Shown: piece by piece, positions 9,972 to 18,500 of the stretch
Layout: each line of letters starts with the position of its first letter
How positions within the stretch are numbered: the first letter of the stretch is position 1
Assembly (NCBI GenBank): GCA_964387775.1
Contig: CAYLZO010000033.1
Span: forward strand, 1-30,020
From: CAYLZO01 sp964387775
GTDB lineage: Bacteria; Chloroflexota; Anaerolineae; JAAYZQ01
Direction: 5' to 3'
DNA length: 30,020 nucleotides
The notes under the pieces: model-generated
What the model saw: the letters and a program-made list of their open reading frames with translations, nothing else
Database searches by the model: none
Told to the model about the DNA's origin: nothing
Position numbers and translations under genes: made by a program

Positions 9972-10012
9972 TTCCGTGTCTTTTTATCCGTGAAATCCGT
10001 GGAATCGGTGTC
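9972..10012. repeat. Short ATCCGTG-type direct repeat element
   Basis: In the 88-base gap between two sensor genes lie three adjoining 9-base units: ATCCGTGAA (9986-9994), ATCCGTGGA (9995-10003) and ATCGGTGTC (10004-10012). A related unit, TTCCGTGTC, sits at 9972-9980. The same motif type recurs between genes in many bacterial genomes as a low-complexity dispersed repeat; I recall this from general experience and have not searched. The element interrupts an otherwise tightly packed gene row. A function as promoter or terminator is not evident. Confidence 0.6.
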
Positions 10013-10021
10013 CGAAATGGA

Positions 10022-10038
10022 TCTGTCAGTCAGACAGA
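10022..10038. promoter_or_regulatory. Small inverted repeat just before a ribosome-binding site
   Basis: TCTGTC (10022-10027) and GACAGA (10033-10038) are perfect inverted arms around AGTCA. They lie directly against the GAGGAGGAAG ribosome-binding site of the SpoIIAA-like gene. The site could be a small operator or an RNA hairpin that affects translation. The arms are short, so chance occurrence is possible. Confidence 0.3.
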
Positions 10039-10053
10039 GGAGGAAGAGAAAGC

Positions 10054-10422
10054 ATGGCATACGAAGTAGAGATTCTTGACGGCGGGATTCTGCGCGTGGC
10101 CTTTACCGGACACATCGAGGCTGAAGACATGGCGGGCTATTCCCGGGCCTACGAAGAGATGCGAGACACAGCCCAGGACGTGGACAAGATCCACTTTTTA
10201 GTAGACGTGTCTGAGGCAGGAAAAGGCTCTGCGGCTGCCCGCCGGGCCATGACCGAGTGGTTCCGGGCGCCCGATCCCCAGGCCGGCAAGACGGCCATCG
10301 TGGGCGCCAACCGCTACATGCGGGTGCTCACCAGTTTTGTCATCAAGGCCACCGGCAAGAAAGACATGCGCCTCTTTGATTCGGCGGAAGATGCTTTGGT
10401 CTGGTTGAGGGGCAGCGACTGA
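10054..10422 (+). CDS. SpoIIAA-like (STAS/SEC14-type) small protein
   Basis: This is a 122-residue protein with an excellent GGAGGAAG ribosome-binding site. The pattern fits the SpoIIAA-like family: an opening strand pair (VEILDGGILRVAFTGHIEAED), a central LVDVSEAGKGSAAARRAM segment, then AIVGANRYMRVL and the closing FDSAEDALVWLRG helix. Length is normal for the family. The DSSG phosphorylation motif of classic anti-anti-sigma factors is absent, so ordinary partner switching by serine phosphorylation is unlikely. Related proteins have a STAS-like fold and some are thought to bind lipids. It lies between two large sensor genes and follows one with an RsbRD-like N-terminus, so it may be an adaptor in the same complex. 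That role is inference. Confidence 0.82.
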   Translation: MAYEVEILDGGILRVAFTGHIEAEDMAGYSRAYEEMRDTAQDVDKIHFLVDVSEAGKGSAAARRAMTEWFRAPDPQAGKTAIVGANRYMRVLTSFVIKATGKKDMRLFDSAEDALVWLRGSD

Positions 10423-10453
10423 GCGACGAAATAGGTCCAGGTGAGAGGTTAGC

Positions 10454-13400
10454 ATGAGTGAGCTTTCCTTCAAAGAATACAAAAGGCTGGTGGAGCAGCA
10501 GAGCCAGGCGCTCTTGGAGGCGATGCAGTCGGTAGCCCTGGGCGACCTGGAGACCAAAGTCGAAATCCCGGAAGGGATCGACATCCTCGCTGACTTGGCC
10601 GTCGGCATCGAGATCATGGTCGACGACCTGCGGGCCATGATGGCCGAGCAGGTGCGGGCCGACCTGGTGAAAGAGCAGAGCCGGGCTTTGCTGGACGCCG
10701 TCCAGTCGGTGGCCATCGGCAACCTGGACATCGAGGTCGACGTCCCGGAGGGCATCGAGGTCCTCTCCGAGCTGGCCATCGGCGTGGAGATGATGATCGA
10801 CGACCTGCGCGAGATGCTGGCCGGACAGGAGCGGGCCAGGGCCGAGATCGAGACCAGCCGGCAACAGTTGGAAGCAGCCCTTCAAGAGGTGCTGGCCGTC
10901 CAGCGTCGCCACCTGCGCGAAGAGTGGCGCGAGTATGCCGCTGAAGAGACCGCCTCCGGCTACTATCGGGCTGACGGCGACGAGGGGCCGACGGGGGAGG
11001 CCTGGCTGCCGCCGATGGGTGCGGCCGTGGAAGAGGCCAGGCCGGTGGCCGGGCCAGACGGCGATGTAGAAGCGGCGCTGGCGATACCCATCAAGCTCTA
11101 CGACGAGGTCATCGGCGTGATCGGCTTCAGCCGCGAGGAGGCGGCGGGCTGGGACCAGGAAGAGATCGATACCGTGCAGGCCATCGTCGAGCAGATGGGT
11201 TGGGCGCTGGAGAGCCAGCGACTCTTTGACGAGGAGCAGCAGGCCCGCGGCCTGTTGAGCATGCGCGTCAACGAGCTAGACTGTCTCAACGACATCGGCC
11301 GCAAGATCGACGAAACGCCACCGGTCCCGGAACTGTTGGACTGGATCGTCGGTCGCATCCCGGCGGCGATGCAACATCCCGACCTGTGCCGCGTCGCCAT
11401 CGAGCTCGAGGGCCGCCTCTATGGCGCCGCCGAGGCCCGGGAGCTGCCAAAGCAGATGGTGCAGAGCCTGTACGTGGGTGGACAGCCGGTGGGCCGCATC
11501 CACATCGCCTACACCGAGCCTCACGATTTCCTGGACGAGGAGAGCGCCCTGCTGGGCGACATTGCCCGGCGGATCGGCGGTTACGTCGAGAACCAGCGCC
11601 TTTTTGCCGAGACGCAGGCCCGGGCCGAAGAGCTGGCCGTCTTGAACGAGCTGGCCCGGGCGCTGGCCGCCCAACTCGACGTGGATCAAGTGCTGGACCA
11701 GATCTATCGGGGCATCTCCCGCCTGTTGGACGCCACCAATTGCTTCGTCGGCCTGTACGACCCCAAGACAGAGACCATCACCTTTCCGTTGAACGTCAGC
11801 GAGTCGGTGCTTGAGAAAGAGATCGTGTCCATGTCGCCCGACGAGGGGCTCACGGGTTATATCTTCCGCACTCGCGAGAGCGTGCTCATTCGAGACGACG
11901 TGTCGGCCTGGCTGCGAGAGCACGGCATCGAACAGGTCGGCGAGACCGCCGCATCCTGGCTGGGCGTCCCGCTGCTGATCGGCGACGAGGTGCTGGGGGT
12001 GATGGCCGTCCAGAGCTTTACCGTCGCCGACCTCTACGACGAGCACGACCGCGAGCTGATGACGGCCATCGCCAGCCAGGCGGCCGTCGCCATCCAAAAT
12101 GCCCGCCTCTTTGAAGAGACCCAGAAGGCCCTAGAGGAGACGGCCATGCTCTTCCGGGTGGCCCAGGGTCTGGCCCGGGCCGAAACTCAGCAGGAGATGT
12201 TCGAGTTGGTCCTGACCGAGTATCTGCAGGTTTTGGGTCTGCCCCAGGGTGGGGTCATGACCGTGGACAGGGATGGCGACCAGGCCACGCTGCACGCCCT
12301 GGTCCAAGAGGGCCAATTGGTCGAGGCCGGTATGCGCCTGCCGGTTGCGGACAACCCGCCGACGCTGCGAGCGCTCGAGAACCAAGAGCCGGTCGTCATC
12401 CGCGACGCCCTGGACGATCCACTCACCGCCTCGACCCCCGACCTGGTCGAGCAACTGGGCTATCGTTCCCTGTTGCTGGTGCCCATCATCGTGCGGGGCG
12501 AGGCGATCGGCCTGCTCGGCGCCGACTCGGTGGACGAGATCCACGAGTTTAGCGAGCGCGAGATCAACCTGGTGCGGGCCGTGGCCGATCAGCTCGGCAT
12601 TGCCCTGGAGAACCAACGGCTGCTCGAAGAGACCCAGGCGGCCCTGGACGAGACCGAGGCCCTCTATCGCGTGGCGCGCTCTGTGTCGGCGTTCGAAAGC
12701 TTGCCCGATACCCTCCAGGCCATCGTGGACAGCGTCGCCAAAGCCCTACCGGCCGACCGGGTCGCCTTGTACACCTTGGACTTTGATGCGGAACGGGTGA
12801 TCCACCTTGTCAAAGGGGGTCCCGAGGCCGACAAGATCAACGAGGTCGCCTACGATGAACTCTGGGAGGGGCTCACCGGCTGGGTTCTGCGGGAGCAAAA
12901 GCCGGCCCTTTCGCCCAAGGGGGCACCTGACGAGCGCGAGGACGCCGAGGCGCAGAAGCGACGGGCCAAGCAGGGCAGCGGCTCCATCATCGTCGTGCCC
13001 ATGCAATACCGGGGGCGGACCTTGGGTACCCTGACGGCCATCAATCGCCTGGACGACCCGGATTTTACCAGCCGAGACGTGGACCTGATGATGGCCATGA
13101 CCAACCAGGCGTCGGCGGCCCTGGAAAACGTCAGGCTCTTTGAGGAGACGCGCCGCCGCGCCGAAGAGCAGGCCATCCTCAACGAGATCGGCCAGGCGCT
13201 CATCGCCAGCCAAGACGTGGCTGGCGTTTGGGTCGAGGCATACCACGGGGTCACCCGCCTCCTGGACACGGATAGCTGCTATTTTACGTTCTACGATTCA
13301 GAGCAGGACGAGCTGCACCTGGCCCTGCAAGTCATCGAGGGCCAGATGGACCGGCCGGGCACCCTGCGCCCTGGGGGTCGCGGCGGATTGACCGACTATC

Positions 13401-14263
13401 TGATCGAAACCAAGCGTCCCCTGCTCCTGCCTGACCGGCCGCTGGAGCGCATCCAGGAACTGGATATCGCCGAAATCCCGCTCCAGGAGGACAGAATCTC
13501 CCAGTCCTGGCTGGGCGTGCCCATGATGCTCGGCGACCGGGTGGTGGGGACCATCGTAGCCTTGAACTACAAGGTGCCCCACGCTTACGACGAGCGCAGC
13601 CAGGCGGTGCTCGTGGCCCTGGCGAACCAGACGGCCATCGCCCTGGACAACGTCCGCTTGCTGGAACAGACCCGCACGGCCCTGGCCGAGGTGGAAGCCA
13701 CCCACCGGAACTACCTGCAACGCGCCTGGCAAGACCATCTGCGCCAACGCGAGATGCTGGACCGGAGCAGCTTTCTCTACGACCGGTCCCGGCTCGAAGA
13801 AGCGCAGGGTTGGTCGGCAGACGCGGAGCTGTGGCGGCCAGAGATCGAACGGGCCGTCCAGGAGGGCCGATCTGCCGTGAGCAACAGCGACGATGGCGAT
13901 GGCGAGCGCGCCGGCCTGGCCATTCCCATCCGGGTGCGCGGTCAAACCATTGGCGTCCTGGGGGTAGAGGTGCCGGCGGGTAACCGTCGCTGGACCGAGG
14001 AAGATCAGGCCCTGCTCGAAGCGGTCGGCGACCAGCTCGGCCAGACCCTGGAGACGGCCCGGCTCTTTTCCGACACCCAGCGCCGCGCCGAGCGCGAGCG
14101 CCTCATCGGCGAGATCACGGCCAAGATCCGCGCCTCGACCGACATGCGCGACATCTTGGAGACGGCGGCCACCGAATTGGGCCAGGCCCTCGGCACGTCG
14201 CGGGCGTTGATCCGCATTGGCACCGAGGACTTTGAATCGAAGCGACAGGGAGGAAGGGAGTAA
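10454..14263 (+). CDS. Large HAMP-like/multi-GAF protein without output domain
   Basis: This is a 1269-residue soluble protein with an AGAGG-type ribosome-binding site. Residues 18-135 are two tandem 59-residue copies of a HAMP-like helical unit (ALLEAMQSVALGDLE and ALLDAVQSVAIGNLD, each followed by PEGI and a second helix). Next come a divergent GAF-like unit with REEWREY...GYY (150-257) and an RVNELDCLNDIG domain with QHPDLC (266-386). Four full GAF domains follow at about 391-552, 558-722, 730-897 and 902-1069, then a second divergent unit with QRAWQDH (1083-1205). The truncated GAF-like end (1210-1257) has ERERLIGEITAKIRAS. There is no transmembrane helix and no enzymatic domain. HAMP repeats usually relay conformational signals along coiled coils, so this protein may link to a membrane receptor. 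It starts 31 bases after the SpoIIAA-like gene. Confidence 0.9.
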   Translation: MSELSFKEYKRLVEQQSQALLEAMQSVALGDLETKVEIPEGIDILADLAVGIEIMVDDLRAMMAEQVRADLVKEQSRALLDAVQSVAIGNLDIEVDVPEGIEVLSELAIGVEMMIDDLREMLAGQERARAEIETSRQQLEAALQEVLAVQRRHLREEWREYAAEETASGYYRADGDEGPTGEAWLPPMGAAVEEARPVAGPDGDVEAALAIPIKLYDEVIGVIGFSREEAAGWDQEEIDTVQAIVEQMGWALESQRLFDEEQQARGLLSMRVNELDCLNDIGRKIDETPPVPELLDWIVGRIPAAMQHPDLCRVAIELEGRLYGAAEARELPKQMVQSLYVGGQPVGRIHIAYTEPHDFLDEESALLGDIARRIGGYVENQRLFAETQARAEELAVLNELARALAAQLDVDQVLDQIYRGISRLLDATNCFVGLYDPKTETITFPLNVSESVLEKEIVSMSPDEGLTGYIFRTRESVLIRDDVSAWLREHGIEQVGETAASWLGVPLLIGDEVLGVMAVQSFTVADLYDEHDRELMTAIASQAAVAIQNARLFEETQKALEETAMLFRVAQGLARAETQQEMFELVLTEYLQVLGLPQGGVMTVDRDGDQATLHALVQEGQLVEAGMRLPVADNPPTLRALENQEPVVIRDALDDPLTASTPDLVEQLGYRSLLLVPIIVRGEAIGLLGADSVDEIHEFSEREINLVRAVADQLGIALENQRLLEETQAALDETEALYRVARSVSAFESLPDTLQAIVDSVAKALPADRVALYTLDFDAERVIHLVKGGPEADKINEVAYDELWEGLTGWVLREQKPALSPKGAPDEREDAEAQKRRAKQGSGSIIVVPMQYRGRTLGTLTAINRLDDPDFTSRDVDLMMAMTNQASAALENVRLFEETRRRAEEQAILNEIGQALIASQDVAGVWVEAYHGVTRLLDTDSCYFTFYDSEQDELHLALQVIEGQMDRPGTLRPGGRGGLTDYLIETKRPLLLPDRPLERIQELDIAEIPLQEDRISQSWLGVPMMLGDRVVGTIVALNYKVPHAYDERSQAVLVALANQTAIALDNVRLLEQTRTALAEVEATHRNYLQRAWQDHLRQREMLDRSSFLYDRSRLEEAQGWSADAELWRPEIERAVQEGRSAVSNSDDGDGERAGLAIPIRVRGQTIGVLGVEVPAGNRRWTEEDQALLEAVGDQLGQTLETARLFSDTQRRAERERLIGEITAKIRASTDMRDILETAATELGQALGTSRALIRIGTEDFESKRQGGRE
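10505..10858 (+). repeat. Tandem duplication of a HAMP-like unit within a gene
   Basis: Two in-frame copies of 59 codons encode residues 18-76 and 77-135 of the large GAF protein. They share the pattern ALL-A-QSVA-G-L---V--PEGI--L--LA-G-E-M-DDLR-M. The DNA copies have diverged, so this is a protein-level duplication and not a recent one. Confidence 0.8.
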
Positions 14264-14266
14264 AAG

Positions 14267-15574
14267 GTGTTCAACTCGAAGGAAACGCGACATTCTCTCC
14301 ATTCGTTGATGCGGATCGGGTTGGTGGGCCTCAGCCTGCTGGCTCTCTTGCCCACCCTCGGCGCTTGTGATCTGGGGCAGACGGCGCCGGATACGGTGCG
14401 CATCGGGGCCGTCTATCCGCTCAGTGGGAATCTGACTGAAACCGGGGCCGACATCCGGCAGGGCATCGAGCTGGCCGCTGAAATCATCAACAACGAGTAT
14501 GACCTGGACCTGCCGCTGGCCCGGTCGGCCGGCCTGAAGGGACTGGCAGGAGCCGAGGTCCAGGTTGTCTTTGCCGACCACGAAGGCGATCCCGATCGGG
14601 GAGCGGCTGAGGCGCGCCGTCTCTTGGAAGAGGAGGGCGTGATTGCGCTCCTGGGTTCCTACAACAGCAGCGTGACCTCACAAGCCAGCCAGGCGGCCGA
14701 GGCGGCGGGCGTGCCTTTTTTGAATCCGGAATCTACATCGCCCATTCTCACCGAGCGCGGCTTCCAATGGTTCTTTCGCACCACCGGGGGCGATGGAATA
14801 TTCGTCCGCAACTTTTTTGACTTTCTCGCGGACCTGGAGGTGGAGCGAGGGATCAGCCCCGATTCGGTGGCTATCGTCTACGAGAACAGTTTATTCGGCA
14901 CGGGGGTGGGCCAATTGGAGGTAGAACTGGCCCAGCAGGCGGGCTTGCGCGTGGCCGCCGAGGTGGCCTACTCGACCCAGGCGACCGACGTCGCCGACGA
15001 GGTGGCCGAGATCATGACCGGCGATCCGCCGGTGTTGATGCAGACGTCCTACGCCAACGACGCCATCCTGTTCATGCAGACCTACAAAGCGATGGGCTAT
15101 CGGCCCCAGGCCATCCTGGCTATGAACGCGGGCTTTATCAGCCCGGCTTTCGTCGAGACGCTGGGGGATGACGCCAACTATGTCTTGAGTCGCGAGGTGT
15201 GGGCCCTGGACCTGGGCGAAGCCAAGCCCTTGATCGCCGAGGTCAATGACCTCTACCGGCAGAAATATGGCGCCAACTTGACCGGGAACTCGGCGCGGGC
15301 CTTTACGGGCCTCATCGTCCTGGCCGAGGCCATCAATCGGGCGGGCAGCACCGAGCCCGCCGCCATCCGCGAATCCCTGTTGGGAACTGACATCCCGGCG
15401 GAGCAACTGATCATGCCCTGGGACGGCGTGCGCTTTGATCCAGATACGGGGCAGAACACCCTGGCCCGGGGCATCATTGTGCAGATCCAGGATCAGGCGT
15501 ACTACACGGTCTGGCCCTGGGATCTGGCCAGCCAAGACCTGGTGTGGCCGATGCCCGGCTGGGGCGAGGAGTAG
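14267..15574 (+). CDS. LivJ-type substrate-binding lipoprotein
   Basis: This 435-residue protein starts at GTG, 3 bases after the previous stop, with a strong AGGAAGGGAG site; an in-frame ATG at 14309 is an alternative start. The N-terminus has a hydrophobic segment ending in a lipobox (TLGAC, Cys34), so the protein is probably anchored outside the membrane. The body is a type 1 periplasmic-binding fold of the branched-chain amino acid/amide family: VRIGAVYPLSGNLTETGAD, then VIALLGSYNSSVTSQAS, then GVPFLNPESTSP. Such proteins usually feed Liv-type ABC transporters, but no permease or ATPase gene is near. It sits 3 bases before a Cache-containing histidine kinase. It may therefore serve as an extracellular signal-binding partner and not as a transport component; this is inference. 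It could also serve a transporter encoded elsewhere. Confidence 0.92.
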   Translation: MFNSKETRHSLHSLMRIGLVGLSLLALLPTLGACDLGQTAPDTVRIGAVYPLSGNLTETGADIRQGIELAAEIINNEYDLDLPLARSAGLKGLAGAEVQVVFADHEGDPDRGAAEARRLLEEEGVIALLGSYNSSVTSQASQAAEAAGVPFLNPESTSPILTERGFQWFFRTTGGDGIFVRNFFDFLADLEVERGISPDSVAIVYENSLFGTGVGQLEVELAQQAGLRVAAEVAYSTQATDVADEVAEIMTGDPPVLMQTSYANDAILFMQTYKAMGYRPQAILAMNAGFISPAFVETLGDDANYVLSREVWALDLGEAKPLIAEVNDLYRQKYGANLTGNSARAFTGLIVLAEAINRAGSTEPAAIRESLLGTDIPAEQLIMPWDGVRFDPDTGQNTLARGIIVQIQDQAYYTVWPWDLASQDLVWPMPGWGEE

Positions 15575-15577
15575 GGT

Positions 15578-18500
15578 ATGGGGGAAAGTGACATGAAGCG
15601 ACCCAAAAGGGGCAGCCTAGCCCGGCGGCTGACGTGGGCCTTTGCCTCGATTGCAGGCGCGCTGCTGCTGGTGGTCGGCCTGGTGCTCACGGCGGTCAGC
15701 TACAATGCCCAAGTCAGACAGGTGGTGGCCCGCCAGCAAAAGACGGCCGGTGAGGCCGCCCTGGTCACGGCCGGCTACTTGACGCAGGCCCAGAACACCT
15801 TGACCCTCCATGGCCGGATCGGCACCTTCAAATCGCTCCTTCTGCGCAGCCTGGAGGTGCAAGAGCAAGAGTTGCGCTCTATTCTCAGCAGTTACGAGGG
15901 CCTCTTTGAAGAGTTGGTCTTGCTGGATGAAAACGGCAACGAGGTCTCTCGGGTCTCGCGTTATCACACCTTCTTGCCCGAGGAGCTCGGCGCTCAAGCA
16001 GATTCGCCTGCATTCCAACAGGCCGTTCAGGGCCAGATGTACGTGGCCGACCAGATCAAAATCTCGCCCTACAGCTCGCTGCCCGTCATCGTCATGGCTG
16101 TGCCGGTGCGCGGGGGCGGGATCTCTGGCGTCCTGCAAGCCAGTGTGAACGTCAAGGGCATGTGGGACGCCATGGCCGACGTCGAAGTGGGGCGGACGGG
16201 TTATGCCTATTTGGTCAACCGCGACACCGGCCAGCTCATTGCCCACTCGGACCTCTCCCGCTACTTCCGTTTCGAGGCACAGACCCTGGAAGACGTGCCC
16301 ATCGTGCGGCAGTTGATGGCCGGCCGGGCCGACCTCGATCCTCAATATCAGGGCCTGGAGGGCGAGCGCGTCATCGGCGCGGCGGCGCCCCTGCCGGACA
16401 CGGCCTGGGACCTCATCGTCGAATTGCCCACCGACGAGGCTCTGGCCGACGTCCGAAATCAGATCTATCTCTTGGGCCTGCTGGTGGTGGTCGGGGCGCT
16501 GGTGGCCGGCAGCCTGGGGCTGGTCATCCCCCGGCGCATCGTCCGCCCGCTGCTGGCCCTTCAGGAGGGCGTCCGCGAGTTCAGCGCCGGCCGCCTCGAC
16601 CACGTCGTCGAGGTCCGAACCGGCGACGAGATCCAGGACCTGGCCGAATCGTTCAACCAGATGGCCCAGAACTTGCGGACTTCGCGGGCCGAATTGGAGC
16701 GCTGGACGCAGGAGCTGGAGGGCCGGGTGGAGGCACGCACGCGCGAGCTGGCCGAGACCACCGAACAGATGCGCCGGCGCGCAGTGCAGCTTCAGGCCAG
16801 CGGGGAGGTGGCCCACGCCATCGCCTCGGTCCGCGACCTGGACGAGCTGCTCACCGACGTGACCCGGCTCATCAGCGAGCGCTTTGGCTGGTACCACGTA
16901 GGCATCTTTTTGGTGGACGACCAGGGCGAGTACGCCGTCCTCCACGCGGCCAACAGCCGGGGCGGCCGGCGGATGCTGGAGCGGGGCCACAGGCTCCAGG
17001 TCGGCCAGGTGGGCATCGTCGGCAGCGTTACCGGCTCGGGTGAGCCCCGCATCGCCCTCGACGTGGGCGAGGACGCGGTTTACTTTGACAATCCCGACCT
17101 GCCCGAGACCCGCTCCGAGATGGCCCTGCCGCTGATGGTCGGCGACCGGGTCATCGGCGCCCTCGACGTGCAGAGCCGGGAGGCGGCCGCCTACGACGAG
17201 GAAGACGTGCTGATCTTGAGCAACCTGGCCGACCAGGTGGCCGTCGCCATCGAGAATGCCCGTCTCTTTGAGCAGACCCAACGAGCTTTGGAGGAAGTGC
17301 AAAAGCTCCACCGCCAGTACGTGACCCGCGAATGGACCGGCGTGACCGAGCGGGAGCAGGACCTGGTCTACGAATACAGAAGGGCAGGGCTGCCCCCTCT
17401 GGCGGACCTGGTGCCGCCTGAAATGGAATTGGCCTTGAGCCAGCGGGACGTCGTGGCTCTCTCGGACCTGGCCGAATTGGACGGGGACAATGGGCACGGC
17501 GATGGCACGGCGCGGGCGGCGCTGGCCGCGCCCATCAAACTGCGCGACGAGGTCATCGGCGTGCTCGACCTCCAGGAGGCCGATGCCCCCCGCCAGTGGA
17601 CCGACGACGAGGTAGCCCTGGTGCGGGCCATCAGCGACCAGGTGGCCCTGGCCCTCGAAAACGCCCGCCTGCTGGAAGCCGAGCAGCAGCAGCGGCAGGC
17701 GGCCGAGGCGCTGCGCGAGGCGGCCATCGTGCTCAGCAGCACGCTTGAATTTGACCAACTGATGCAGACCATCCTGGACCAGATCGCCCGGGTTATCCCC
17801 AGCGACGCGCGCAACCTGATGCTGGTGGAGGGCGACCAAGTCCAGGTCGTGAACAGCATGGGCTACGAACGCTTTGGCGCCCAGGAGCTCTTGCACGACC
17901 TGCGCCTGCCCATCGACCAGATGGTGACGATCCGCCAGATGAAAGAGACCGGCCGGCCGGTGGTGATTTCCGACACGGTCGGCTATCCCGGCTGGTCCGT
18001 CCTGCCGGAGTTGGGCTGGCTACGCTCCTACGTCGGCGCGCCCATCATCGCCCGGGGCGAGTTGGTGGGCCTCTTGAACGTGGACAGCGCCACGGCCGGC
18101 TTTTTCCAGGAGGAGCACGCCGACCAGTTAGCGGCCTTTGCGGCCCAGGCGTCCATCGCCATCGAAAATACCCAGCTCGTCGAGGAGACGAGCCGCCGCG
18201 CCGAGCAGTTGGCGACGTTGAACCGCATCGGCCTGGCCATCACCTCGGCCCTGGATCTCAACGAGGTGCTCAACGCCCTCTACGAGCGCATCCGGGCCAT
18301 CCTGCACATGCGCACCTTTTACGTGGCCCTCTACGACGAGTCGAGCGGCCTGGTCGAGTTCCCCTTGTTCGTCGAAGGGAACCAAGCAGTAGACGTTGAG
18401 CCGCGCAACGTTCGGGAGCAGCCCGGTCTCACCGGCCACATCATCGAGACCCGCGAACCCCACTACATTCCCGACACCGATTCCGAGGCTGAAGAAGACG

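Noticed and set aside
9962..9990. Possible promoter TTGATG-17-TATCCG before the SpoIIAA-like gene
   Set aside because: It has only 7 of 12 consensus matches, and the -10 part lies within the repeat element. This is not enough to call a promoter.
15617..17896. 759-codon open frame on the - strand opposite the kinase
   Set aside because: It lies fully antisense to a gene with intact domains. Its composition (His, Gln, Gly, Val rich) is the usual artefact of GC-rich codon bias, and it shows no motif.
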